Shown here piece by piece: positions 43,457 to 51,633 of a stretch of 64,000 nt of DNA (the stretch's first letter is position 1; every line of letters starts with the position of its first letter). The notes beneath the pieces were generated by a model. It saw only the letters and a program-made list of their open reading frames with translations, made no database searches and was not told the DNA's origin. The stretch lies in assembly GCA_910578075.1 (NCBI GenBank), contig CAJTPK010000005.1, positions 62,001 through 126,000 of the forward strand, read 5' to 3'. The DNA comes from an uncultured Muribaculaceae bacterium (GTDB lineage Bacteria > Bacteroidota > Bacteroidia > Bacteroidales > Muribaculaceae). Both the position numbers and the translations under genes were made by a program.

Positions 43457-43528
43457 TTTATGACCCTAAAGCCCTTAAGGTCCTTAAAGTCCTTAGAGAC
43501 CTTAGAGACCTTAGAGACCCTAAAGTCC
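43457..43528. repeat. Second tandem array of the 9-bp repeat, eight units
   Basis: Eight 9-mers in register, fitting YTARRGWCC (CTAAAGCCC, TTAAGGTCC, TTAAAGTCC, TTAGAGACC three times, CTAAAGTCC; the first, TTTATGACC, is diverged). It starts 8 nt after the pssA stop and ends 22 nt before the next ATG, in the same orientation relative to the downstream gene as the array at 16028. Confidence 0.85.
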
Positions 43529-43550
43529 TTAAAAATTAAAAATTGAATCA

Positions 43551-43952
43551 ATGGGAATATTCTTCATAATATTAATAATAATTTTCCTCTGCTGGCCATG
43601 GATAACCAAATGGCTCAGAGGCTATATGGCTCGCCGCGCTGAAGATATGGTGCGTCGCATGGCAGGCATGCCGTCACGCAAAGAGGAACAGAAGCGCAGA
43701 CGCGAGCAGGAAAGACAGCAGAAACGTAACGGTTTTTCAGCCGGTTCGACACGCGGCAGAAACAGAGCTTCCACCAACGGAAAAGATACCGACAGCATCA
43801 GAAGCATGCAGGAATATGCGGAGGATGTTGAATTTACGGAAACTAAAGAATATTCCGAAACCGAGATAATCGAGGATGACGGCAAAGGAAACCGCCGTGT
43901 ATACAGAGAGAGCCAGGTGTCGGATGCCGAATATATAGAAATAAAGAAATGA
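43551..43952 (+). CDS. Small membrane-anchored DUF4834-like protein
   Basis: 133 residues. A single N-terminal hydrophobic helix (2-18, IFFIILIIIFLCWPWI) is followed by a basic, Arg/Gln-rich cytosolic region (about 45-75) and an acidic C-terminal third ending VSDAEYIEIKK. The layout matches the DUF4834 proteins of Bacteroidales, which have no known function. It overlaps the following HAD gene by 4 nt and lies in the psd-pssA transcription unit, so a link to the cell envelope is plausible but not shown. Confidence 0.75.
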   Translation: MGIFFIILIIIFLCWPWITKWLRGYMARRAEDMVRRMAGMPSRKEEQKRRREQERQQKRNGFSAGSTRGRNRASTNGKDTDSIRSMQEYAEDVEFTETKEYSETEIIEDDGKGNRRVYRESQVSDAEYIEIKK

Positions 43953-44788
43953 CCGGAAGAACTCTATTCGTAAGTGACCTTGACGGAACGCTGATGCAGC
44001 CGGGAGCATATCTTTCGGATAAAACCATAGATTTGCTGAACCGGAGCATCGCAGACGGCAAGCTTTTCACCATAGCAACAGCAAGGACACCCGCCACTGT
44101 CTCCAATATTATCAAGGATGTCAACATGAACATCCCAGGGATTGTGATGACCGGAGCTGCGATATGGAATCCTGCGACAAACCGGTATTCAAACCAGAAA
44201 TACATGAATCCGCAGGGTGTGGAAAAGCTTGTAGAGACTTACAGAAGCATGAATTTCCCGATCTTCCTCTTCACCCTTGACGATGAACTGATAAATATAT
44301 ATCACATCGGCGGCAAACTCAACAAGCTCGAACAGGATTTCATGGACGAGCGCATCAACTCTCCTTACAAGCGCTTCCATATTTCTGAAGATGGAACAGA
44401 AATACTGCCGGCAGACTTCTCGAAAACCATCCTGTTCTACGGTATGCAGCCCACCGAGCTGGCAGAGACAACTTACGCCCGAACATGTGGGATAGAGGGC
44501 TGCCGTCCGCAATTCTACCACGATTTCTACGGACCCACAATCGGAATTGTGGAGGCATTCTCAACCGAGGCGACAAAAGCAAATGCTGTGGCTCATATGA
44601 AGCAACTTACGGGAGCTGACCGCGTGGTGGCTTTCGGCGACAACCTCAACGACATACCGATGCTTAAGGCGGCTGATGTAGCGGTGGCGGTTGACAATGC
44701 GCTGCCGGAGGTAAAGGAAATTGCAGACATAATCATCGCTCCCAATACGGAGGATTCCGTGGCGGAATTCATCTTCAACGCATCATGA
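43949..44788 (+). CDS. HAD-superfamily (Cof-type) phosphatase
   Basis: 279 residues, cytoplasmic. Motif I FVSDLDGTLM (Asp nucleophile), motif II region FTIATARTPATV, C2-type cap domain in the middle, and motif III/IV VVAFGDNLNDIPMLKAADVAVAVDNA. Cof-type HADs act on sugar phosphates, flavin mononucleotide or similar. It overlaps both neighbours by 4 nt (DUF4834 protein before, histidine kinase after), which implies coupled translation. The substrate is not indicated. Confidence 0.92.
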   Translation: MTGRTLFVSDLDGTLMQPGAYLSDKTIDLLNRSIADGKLFTIATARTPATVSNIIKDVNMNIPGIVMTGAAIWNPATNRYSNQKYMNPQGVEKLVETYRSMNFPIFLFTLDDELINIYHIGGKLNKLEQDFMDERINSPYKRFHISEDGTEILPADFSKTILFYGMQPTELAETTYARTCGIEGCRPQFYHDFYGPTIGIVEAFSTEATKANAVAHMKQLTGADRVVAFGDNLNDIPMLKAADVAVAVDNALPEVKEIADIIIAPNTEDSVAEFIFNAS

Positions 44789-46002
44789 TCCATGCTTTCG
44801 ACAGACGCACCGGAAAAATGCTGCTCATCGTCGCCTCTGCGATAGCGGTGATCATCTTCCTGCTGATAAGCAATAATCTGATAAAGGAACTTGAGAATCA
44901 GGAGCGCGACCGCATGAGCATATGGGCGCAGGCTACCGAACGACTCGCCAAAGCTAATGTGGATTCAGATTTTGAATTCCTCTTAGGGATAATATCCCAG
45001 AACAACTCCATTCCCGTGCTGATCTGCGACAAAGATTTCAACATCTCTGAATTCCGCAATTTCTCCCTACCCGACAAAAACGACAAGGATAAGTCACTAT
45101 TCTCAGAACTGTCTCAAAAAAATAAAGATTATCTACAGAAACGTTTGAGGAAAGCAGGTGGTGAGACGCCACTGCCTGAATTGATTAAAAAAAATCATCA
45201 TTTTATTGAGGTAGAGCTTTTCGGAGGCGAGAACCAATATATCTACTACGAGGATTCACGTCTATTGCGAAGTCTGAGCATATATCCCTACATACAGATG
45301 GCCGTGATGATAATCCTCGCTTTGATTATTTATCTGGCAATGGTATATACCAAACGCGCCGAACAAAACCGGGTTTGGGTAGGATTATCGAAGGAGACAG
45401 CCCATCAGTTAGGCACACCCATCTCTTCGCTGATGGCATGGACTGAATATCTGCAGGCATCGGGTGTTGACAGCGAGATAACCGATGAAATCGATAAGGA
45501 TGTGAAGCGGCTGTCTGTGATTGCAGACAGATTCTCAAAGATCGGGTCACAGCCCGAGATGCAGCTCGACTATCTGAACGAGGTTGTTGCCAAATCGCTG
45601 GATTACATGAAGAGCCGTGTGTCAGGACGCGTGGTGATAACGATGAATCTCTCACATGATGACCATGGTGTGCAGCTATCCCGTCCGCTTATAGAATGGG
45701 TGATGGAGAATCTTACAAAGAATGCTGTCGACGCCATGCAGGGAGAGGGAACACTTGATATTACCACAGGAGCTGAGAAAAATATAGTCTGGGTTGAAGT
45801 GAAAGACTCCGGCAAAGGGATAGCACGTAAAAATTTCAAGACCGTTTTCAACCCCGGATATACCACGAAAAAACGAGGCTGGGGACTCGGTCTTACCCTT
45901 GTGAAAAGGATAGTGGAGGAGTATCACGGAGGCAAAATCTTTGTGAAGGAATCCGAACTCGGCAAGGGCACGACATTCCGAATCGAATTTCCCGCGGCTT
46001 GA
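44785..46002 (+). CDS. Orphan membrane sensor histidine kinase
   Basis: 405 residues. TM1 (12-31), a periplasmic domain of about 138 residues, TM2 (170-188), then a kinase core: H-box KETAHQLGTPISSLMAW with His207, N-box ENLTKNAVDAM, G1 VKDSGKGI, F-box NPGYTTKKRGWGLGLTL. The H-box AHQLGTP variant is the form common to a Bacteroidetes kinase group. There is no response regulator gene within the window. It overlaps the HAD gene by 4 nt and ends the psd-pssA-led unit, so it may sense an envelope or phospholipid signal; that is inference. Confidence 0.92.
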   Translation: MIHAFDRRTGKMLLIVASAIAVIIFLLISNNLIKELENQERDRMSIWAQATERLAKANVDSDFEFLLGIISQNNSIPVLICDKDFNISEFRNFSLPDKNDKDKSLFSELSQKNKDYLQKRLRKAGGETPLPELIKKNHHFIEVELFGGENQYIYYEDSRLLRSLSIYPYIQMAVMIILALIIYLAMVYTKRAEQNRVWVGLSKETAHQLGTPISSLMAWTEYLQASGVDSEITDEIDKDVKRLSVIADRFSKIGSQPEMQLDYLNEVVAKSLDYMKSRVSGRVVITMNLSHDDHGVQLSRPLIEWVMENLTKNAVDAMQGEGTLDITTGAEKNIVWVEVKDSGKGIARKNFKTVFNPGYTTKKRGWGLGLTLVKRIVEEYHGGKIFVKESELGKGTTFRIEFPAA

Positions 46003-46003
46003 T

Positions 46004-46034
46004 TTTGAGATAGCAGGAGTTTTTATTAATTTTG
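46004..46034 (+). promoter_or_regulatory. Promoter of pheT
   Basis: TTTG (46004-46007) and TAATTTTG (46027-46034) are 19 nt apart, both exact. The start site would be near 46041, giving a leader of about 15 nt. Confidence 0.75.
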
Positions 46035-46055
46035 CAAGTCAAAACATTCTGAATT

Positions 46056-48542
46056 ATGGATATATCATATAAATGGCTCAAGCGATACATCGATTTCGAC
46101 TTGAGTCCCCGTGAACTTGCCGCAACCCTGACCTCCCTTGGTCTTGAATGCGACACGGTAGAGGAAGTGGAGAGCATCCGCGGAGGATTGCGCGGCGTGG
46201 TCATTGGCAAGGTGCTCACCTGCGAGGAGCATCCGGACTCCGACCATCTCCATGTCACCACCGTCGACCTCGGCAACGGTGAACCAGTGCAGATTGTATG
46301 CGGTGCGCCTAATGTAGCAGCAGGACAGACTGTTGTAGTGGCCACTGTAGGCACAACCCTCTACGATGGTGACCAGGAATTCCAAATCAAGAAATCTAAA
46401 ATCCGTGGCAAGGAATCGTTCGGAATGATATGCGCCGAAGATGAACTCGGCCTCGGTAATGACCATGCAGGTATAATGGTGCTCCCCGAAGGAGTCAAAC
46501 CCGGAACTCCTGCATCTGAATATTTCAATGTCGAAAGTGACTACCGTCTGGAGGTTGAACTCACCCCCAACCGCGTGGACGCAGCCAGCCATTATGGTGT
46601 GGCACGCGACCTTAAGGCCAAGGAATGGTGTCTGATAGCTCAAGGCGAGAAGGCAGGTGAATATCCGGAGATATCTGTTCCCGATGCATCGGCTCTCACT
46701 ACAGACCGTCAGGATGGAGCTGTCATCGTCAAAGTTGAGGATGAAGAAGGATGCCCGAGATATTCCGGCATAACAATCCGCGGTGTCGAGGTCAAAGAAT
46801 CGCCCGAATGGCTTAAAAATCTTCTTACCGCCGCGGGACAACGTCCCATCAACAATATCGTGGACATCACCAACTTCGTTCTTCTCGGAATCGGACAACC
46901 CCTGCATTGCTTCGACCTTGACCATGTGAAAGGGGAGGAGATTGTGGTGCGCACCTGCCCGGAAGGTACCAAATTCACAACACTCGACGGTGTGGAGCGT
47001 GAACTCAGCGATAAAGATCTGATGATCTGTGACGCGGAGAAACCGATGTGTATCGCCGGTGTATTCGGTGGTCTTGACTCGGGTGTTACCGAATCCACAA
47101 AGAATGTATTCATAGAGAGTGCATATTTCAACCCGACTCGTGTGCGTCGCACAGCCCGCCGCCATGGGCTATCCACCGACGCATCGTTCCGCTACGAACG
47201 CGGAGCCGACCCATCCATCACAGTCTATGCCGCCCGTCTGGCAGCAACTCTCATAAAGGAGATTGCCGGTGGTGAGGTTTGCGGTGGTGTTATTGACGTG
47301 CTTCCCGCACCGATTGAGAAAAAGGAGCTCGATTTCTCACTTTCATATTGCAACAATCTGATAGGCAAGGTGCTCCCTGCTGAATTGGTGAAATGCATCT
47401 TGAAAGCGCTCGAATTCGACGTAACTGAGACAGAGAATCCCGATGTGCTTCATCTCAAAGTGCCTACATATAGGGTTGATGTTTACCGTCCTTGCGATGT
47501 CGTGGAGGAGATTCTACGCGTCTACGGCTACAACAACGTCGAGATCGGTGACGAGATGCATGTATCTCTTTCCCAGAGAGGCGCTACCGACGAGAGCTAC
47601 GATATGCAGCAGATCGTCAGCGAGCAACTCACAGCCACAGGCTTCAATGAGATCATGAATAATTCTCTTACAGCTGTAAGCTATTATGAGAATTCAGAGC
47701 TTATGCCCTTGGCAAACTGCGTGCGCCTCATGAATCCGCTCAGCAACGATCTGGGCGTGATGAGACAGACCCTCCTTTACGGTGGTCTCGAATCTATAGC
47801 GCATAATGTGAACCGCAAGATGCCCGATTTGAAATTCTATGAATTCGGGAATGTATATAAATTTAATCCTGAAAAGGAATCCTCCGCCGAGAAACCACTC
47901 GCACAATATTCAGAGCATATGGAGCTTGGCATATGGATCACCGGCCGCAAGGAGCAACCCTCATGGAATGTAAAGGCGGAGGAAGCCACAGTCTATGATC
48001 TCACGGGAATCGTCAACAACATATTCCGCCGTCTCGGTCTTCCTGCAGCAGCATTGACTTCAACTCAATCCTCTGACGAAATCTTCGCAGCTAAACTCGA
48101 CATCGCAAGCCGTTCGGGCAAAAGGATAGCAGAGGTTGGTCTTGTACGCTCCACAATTCTTAAGAAATTCGATATAGAACAGAGCGTGGCATATGCCGCC
48201 ATCGACTGGGATGCGCTCTTTAAGCTGACCGCGAAGAATAAGGTGACATACGCAGAGCTTCCAAAGACACAACCCGTTGATCGCGACCTCGCCCTGCTTG
48301 TTGACAAGAGCGTGAAATTCGCCGACATAGAAGCTGCGATCCGCAAGGCAGAGCGCAAGATGCTCAAGGATGTACGCCTCTTTGATGTCTACGAGGGAAA
48401 GAATCTCCCCGCGGGCAAGAAGTCATATGCAGTATCCATGAAGCTTCAGGATAACGAAAAGACACTCAACGATAAGCAGATCGACGCAGCCATGAGCCGC
48501 ATCATCAGCGCGCTTAAATCTCTCGGAGCAGAGTTGAGATAA
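46056..48542 (+). CDS. pheT: Phenylalanine-tRNA ligase, beta subunit
   Basis: 828 residues, standard bacterial length. N-terminal MDISYKWLKRYIDFDLSP, tRNA-binding OB-like domain (HPDSDHLHVTTVDLG; VCGAPNVAAGQ), B3/B4 editing domain (NNIVDITNFVLLGIGQPLHCFD), B5 domain, catalytic-like core (YDMQQIVSEQLTATGFNEIMNNS) and the C-terminal ferredoxin-like anticodon-binding domain (TQPVDRDLALLVDKSVKF). Works as an alpha2-beta2 complex; pheS is not adjacent. Monocistronic by appearance, with its own promoter, although yebC follows after 54 nt. Confidence 0.97.
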   Translation: MDISYKWLKRYIDFDLSPRELAATLTSLGLECDTVEEVESIRGGLRGVVIGKVLTCEEHPDSDHLHVTTVDLGNGEPVQIVCGAPNVAAGQTVVVATVGTTLYDGDQEFQIKKSKIRGKESFGMICAEDELGLGNDHAGIMVLPEGVKPGTPASEYFNVESDYRLEVELTPNRVDAASHYGVARDLKAKEWCLIAQGEKAGEYPEISVPDASALTTDRQDGAVIVKVEDEEGCPRYSGITIRGVEVKESPEWLKNLLTAAGQRPINNIVDITNFVLLGIGQPLHCFDLDHVKGEEIVVRTCPEGTKFTTLDGVERELSDKDLMICDAEKPMCIAGVFGGLDSGVTESTKNVFIESAYFNPTRVRRTARRHGLSTDASFRYERGADPSITVYAARLAATLIKEIAGGEVCGGVIDVLPAPIEKKELDFSLSYCNNLIGKVLPAELVKCILKALEFDVTETENPDVLHLKVPTYRVDVYRPCDVVEEILRVYGYNNVEIGDEMHVSLSQRGATDESYDMQQIVSEQLTATGFNEIMNNSLTAVSYYENSELMPLANCVRLMNPLSNDLGVMRQTLLYGGLESIAHNVNRKMPDLKFYEFGNVYKFNPEKESSAEKPLAQYSEHMELGIWITGRKEQPSWNVKAEEATVYDLTGIVNNIFRRLGLPAAALTSTQSSDEIFAAKLDIASRSGKRIAEVGLVRSTILKKFDIEQSVAYAAIDWDALFKLTAKNKVTYAELPKTQPVDRDLALLVDKSVKFADIEAAIRKAERKMLKDVRLFDVYEGKNLPAGKKSYAVSMKLQDNEKTLNDKQIDAAMSRIISALKSLGAELR

Positions 48543-48596
48543 ATAAGAATTTGCAATAAAAAAACAAGAAATCAATAATAAAGCCAAAAACCAAAA

Positions 48597-49310
48597 ATGG
48601 GAAGAGCATTTGAATTTCGCAAAGCCCGCAAGCTCAAACGCTGGGGCAATATGAGCCGTACGTTCACACGTATCGGTAAAGAGATAACCATTGCTGCCAA
48701 AGCCGCCGGACCCGATCCGTCGATGAACCCGCGTCTGCGCGTGCTCATACAGAACGCAAAGGCAGCAAACATGCCCAAAGACACAATAGAGCGTGCAATC
48801 AAGAAAGCCACAGACAAAGACGCAGGTGATTACAAGGAGATTGTATACGAAGGATACGGACCCTTCGGTATCGCCATCGTAGTAGAGACAGCTACCGACA
48901 ATAACCAACGCACTGTTGCTAACGTGCGTAGCTATTTCAACAAATTCGGAGGCTCACTCGGCACACAAGGCTCACTCTCCTTCCTCTTCGACCACAAGAG
49001 CGTATTCCACGTAAAACCGAATGCAGACATTGCCCTTGAGGACTTCGAGCTTGATCTCATGGACTTCGAGGCAGAGCTTGAGGCAGAAGACGAGGAATGG
49101 CTTGTATACGGAGCATTCGATCAGTTTGCCAACCTCCAGAAATTCTTTGAGGACAAAGGCGTTGAGATCGTCTCAGCCGAATTCGAACGCATCCCCACCG
49201 ACTACAAGGAAGTCACAGCCGAGCAGCGCGAGCAGCTCGAGAAGCTCCTCGACAAATTCGAGGAGGACGAAGACGTCCAGAATGTCTTCCACAACATGAA
49301 AGAGGACTAA
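48597..49310 (+). CDS. yebC: YebC/PmpR-family translation/transcription regulator
   Basis: 237 residues, cytoplasmic. Start MGRAFEFRKARKLKRWGNMS is the family start (usually GHSKWANI in others), followed by RIGKEITIAAKAAGPDPSMNPRLR, NMPKDTIERAIKKA, YEGYGPFGIAIVVE-type segment, NVRSYFNKFGGSLGTQGS and the acidic C-terminal domain. The family has been described as DNA-binding regulators and, more recently, as factors helping ribosomes at proline-rich stretches. It follows pheT. A direct-repeat and inverted-repeat element and a RAYT gene come next. Confidence 0.94.
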   Translation: MGRAFEFRKARKLKRWGNMSRTFTRIGKEITIAAKAAGPDPSMNPRLRVLIQNAKAANMPKDTIERAIKKATDKDAGDYKEIVYEGYGPFGIAIVVETATDNNQRTVANVRSYFNKFGGSLGTQGSLSFLFDHKSVFHVKPNADIALEDFELDLMDFEAELEAEDEEWLVYGAFDQFANLQKFFEDKGVEIVSAEFERIPTDYKEVTAEQREQLEKLLDKFEEDEDVQNVFHNMKED

Positions 49311-49327
49311 TCCCCTCCCTCCGCGCC

Positions 49328-49462
49328 GGAGATTAGACAAGACTTCTCCCGCCAAGCTTTCGGCTGCCGCGAGGAGATTAGATCAAGCATATTCCGCCAA
49401 GCTTTCGGCTGCCGCCTCAGCACAGAGAAATAGCATTCTTCCGTGCCGAGGCGGCAGCCGAG
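49328..49462. repeat. REP-like element: two 45-nt direct repeats and a 20-bp inverted repeat
   Basis: The 22-nt sequence at 49349-49370 (CCGCCAAGCTTTCGGCTGCC and GC) recurs at 49394-49415 with a period of 45 nt; its left flank GAGATTAGA is shared. The second copy runs into a 20-bp inverted repeat, 49404-49423 with 49443-49462 (18 of 20 pairs, 19-nt loop), rich in G and C. This can form a large hairpin like a REP/BIME unit. It lies 100 nt upstream of the second RAYT gene. Confidence 0.8.
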
Positions 49463-49562
49463 GGAAGGGCGAAAAAACGCGGAAAACTGGAAAAAGCAGA
49501 CGGCGCAGGGGAATAAGGTTCGGATAAGCCAATGGATAGAAGGAAATAAGGATTAGGATACC

Positions 49563-50864
49563 ATGGAAAATCGGGATAATAGCGGGAAGCCTAAATATCG
49601 GAAATGCCCGAAGGAGGAATGGAAGAAGCCAACTAAGAAACGGGGGAACAGGAGAGCGTTTTTCCATGATTATCAGGCTCCGGGATATTATATGATCACC
49701 GCAAGCACACGCCTCGGCTCCCCTCCGCTATCTACCATCTCATATCCCCCTTTATCACCACAGAATCCATCTTCAAATCTTAATCCTTCTTCATCACATA
49801 ATTCTTCGTCTCTTAATTCTTCTTCCATACAAAAGCCATCTTCTCTACAGCAATCATCTTCAAGTCAGAATCCAAAATCGCCTCAATCTCCGGGAAATAT
49901 CTGGCAATCAGATCTTGGGAAGAAAACTGATAACAGACGGGAGATGATTATGCCCAAACATACAGAATTGGGTGAAAGAATCGCTCAGGAAATAAAGAAT
50001 ATTCCGGTGCATCATAAGGAGATGAGAATTCTCCGGTTTGTAGTGATGCCTGAGCATATACATTTTGTCCTGCATGTCAAGGAGAGGCTTACACGGAAAT
50101 TAGGATCAGAGTTAGCAGGATTCTTTGGAGCATGTTCAAAACACAACCGTCAGATTCTATCTAATCCACAATCTACAATTAACACCTACTCAGACCCTTC
50201 TCGACAATCTACTATTAAAAATTCTTCCGATATTCCATCATATTTGGATTCTAATCAGCCGGATGAGCCTTCATTGTTGACTTCTCTATTTGAGCCGTTC
50301 CATGACAGGATAATCATGGATTACGAGCAACTTGACAGAGCAATACGGTATGTGGAAGACAATCCAAGACGAAGATTGATCAAACAATCAAATCCGAATC
50401 TCTTCAAACGTTATCTTCATCTGAAAATTGGAGATCGGGAATATGCTGCATATGGTAATATATTCCTTCTTAAAGAGATAAACCTTCTGCCTGTCAGGAT
50501 TCATCGCAGATGGTCGGAAGATGAATTCCGGAATTATCATGACTCTTGTGTAAAAGCCATTGACAATGACGCAGTGGTGATCTCACCGTTTATCCATCCT
50601 GCGGAAAAGAGAATTAGAGATTATGCCATGTCTACCGGAGCGCCACTTATAATTCTGCAAGATACAGGTTTCGAGGAGCGTTTCACTCCCAAAGGGGAGA
50701 GATTTCGTCTGTGCTCCGAGGGGCTCCTGCTTCTATTAGCCCCATGGCCGGAAAATTCAGGCAAAAGCAATTCCGGATATCGTGAATTTCACAATATGAA
50801 TGATATGGCAGCGGCAATTGCAACAATGCCGGCTGACACAAGAACCTCTATACTTAAGGTATAA
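49563..50864 (+). CDS. REP-associated tyrosine transposase (RAYT) with conserved C-terminal module, copy 2
   Basis: 433 residues. The Y1 domain holds MPEHIHFVLHV (His165, His167) and IRYVEDNPRR with the putative nucleophile Tyr263. Two low-complexity inserts interrupt the domain: a Ser/Pro/Gln/Asn-rich stretch at about 56-112 between the first strand and the HUH strand, and a second at about 200-240. Residues about 288-395 match the C-terminal module of the other RAYT (YAAYGNIFLL, VVISPFIHPAEKRIRD, DTGFEERFTPKGERF, LCSEGLLLLLAP) and the tails share an MN(D/N)(M/L)A...IA helix. A REP-like hairpin lies just upstream. No terminal inverted repeats or target duplications were seen, so it is not a classical IS. 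Confidence 0.85.
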   Translation: MENRDNSGKPKYRKCPKEEWKKPTKKRGNRRAFFHDYQAPGYYMITASTRLGSPPLSTISYPPLSPQNPSSNLNPSSSHNSSSLNSSSIQKPSSLQQSSSSQNPKSPQSPGNIWQSDLGKKTDNRREMIMPKHTELGERIAQEIKNIPVHHKEMRILRFVVMPEHIHFVLHVKERLTRKLGSELAGFFGACSKHNRQILSNPQSTINTYSDPSRQSTIKNSSDIPSYLDSNQPDEPSLLTSLFEPFHDRIIMDYEQLDRAIRYVEDNPRRRLIKQSNPNLFKRYLHLKIGDREYAAYGNIFLLKEINLLPVRIHRRWSEDEFRNYHDSCVKAIDNDAVVISPFIHPAEKRIRDYAMSTGAPLIILQDTGFEERFTPKGERFRLCSEGLLLLLAPWPENSGKSNSGYREFHNMNDMAAAIATMPADTRTSILKV

Positions 50865-50882
50865 AATCCCCTCTATTGAATA

Positions 50883-51629
50883 TCAGAAAAAGAGATTCCA
50901 GCCGGGGGCTTTGGAATATGCCGCTTCGGTGCCGGAAGGCACGTGAAGGCGGCATTTTTCGTAGATGGAGGTTTCATCCGGCTCGAAGATGAAGCTGTTG
51001 CAGTCGAATGGCGGAGGGACGGGTGACATCACTGTGATATCGCGCAGGGAGGTGCAACCGCTGAATATCAATTCACCTAACAGTTTTTTATTGGCAGGCA
51101 TCCGCGCGCTTTCCAAGGAGACGCATTCAGAGAAGGCATAGGATTCAAGCTCCCTCATGTTTCGGGGCAGTTCTACGGATTTCAGACTGCTGCAGAATGA
51201 GAAGGCATTTGAGCCGATATGAGCCACAGAAGCCGGAATTGAAATGCTATCCAATTTCCCACAATAGGCGAATGCATGTGAGCCAATATCTTCGAGACGG
51301 GAGGGGAGCTTAACTTCGCGCAGTGTGGTGTCCCAGGCGCATAGATATTTAGGAAGAGCCTTGACTTTCTCCGGAATAGCAAGTGATTCAAGACCGGAAC
51401 ATTCGCGAAAAGCGCCCTCACCTATCTTTTCCAAAGATGCCGGCAGGTTGACCATGCGGAGATTAGAACAGCCAAGAAATGCGTATTCTCCAATCTCTTT
51501 AACTTCAGATGGCTCTTCAAAGGTGACTTCTGTGATATCCAGCCTGTCCTGATATGCGTGAGGAGGGATGACAGTCGTTCCCGATTTTATGACAAGCACT
51601 GAGGCAAGCAGTATTTCAGTCAGTCCCAT
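50883..51629 (-). CDS. BspA-type leucine-rich-repeat protein (LRR_5)
   Basis: 248 residues. About six repeats of some 23 residues with the BspA pattern: IGEYAFLGCSNLRMVNLPAS, IGEGAFRECSGLESLAIPE, IGSHAFAYCGKLDSISIPAS, IGSNAFSFCSSLKSVELPRN and so on. The C-terminal segment ends CRLHVPSGTEAAYSKAPGW. The N-terminus has only a short hydrophobic stretch (MGLTEILLASVLVI) and no clear signal cleavage. Such proteins often bind host or bacterial surface ligands. It follows a membrane protein gene by 4 nt, so it is in an operon with that gene and a flippase-like gene. Function is not known. Confidence 0.85.
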   Translation of the reverse strand: MGLTEILLASVLVIKSGTTVIPPHAYQDRLDITEVTFEEPSEVKEIGEYAFLGCSNLRMVNLPASLEKIGEGAFRECSGLESLAIPEKVKALPKYLCAWDTTLREVKLPSRLEDIGSHAFAYCGKLDSISIPASVAHIGSNAFSFCSSLKSVELPRNMRELESYAFSECVSLESARMPANKKLLGELIFSGCTSLRDITVMSPVPPPFDCNSFIFEPDETSIYEKCRLHVPSGTEAAYSKAPGWNLFF

Positions 51630-51633
51630 CTGA

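Noticed and set aside
46065..47165. 366-codon open frame antisense to pheT
   Set aside because: A shadow of a well-supported gene; the translated sequence has no recognisable domain and no promoter or terminator of its own.
49563..50864. Classical insertion sequence
   Set aside because: No terminal inverted repeats or target-site duplications were found; the REP-like element and single-copy style fit a RAYT.
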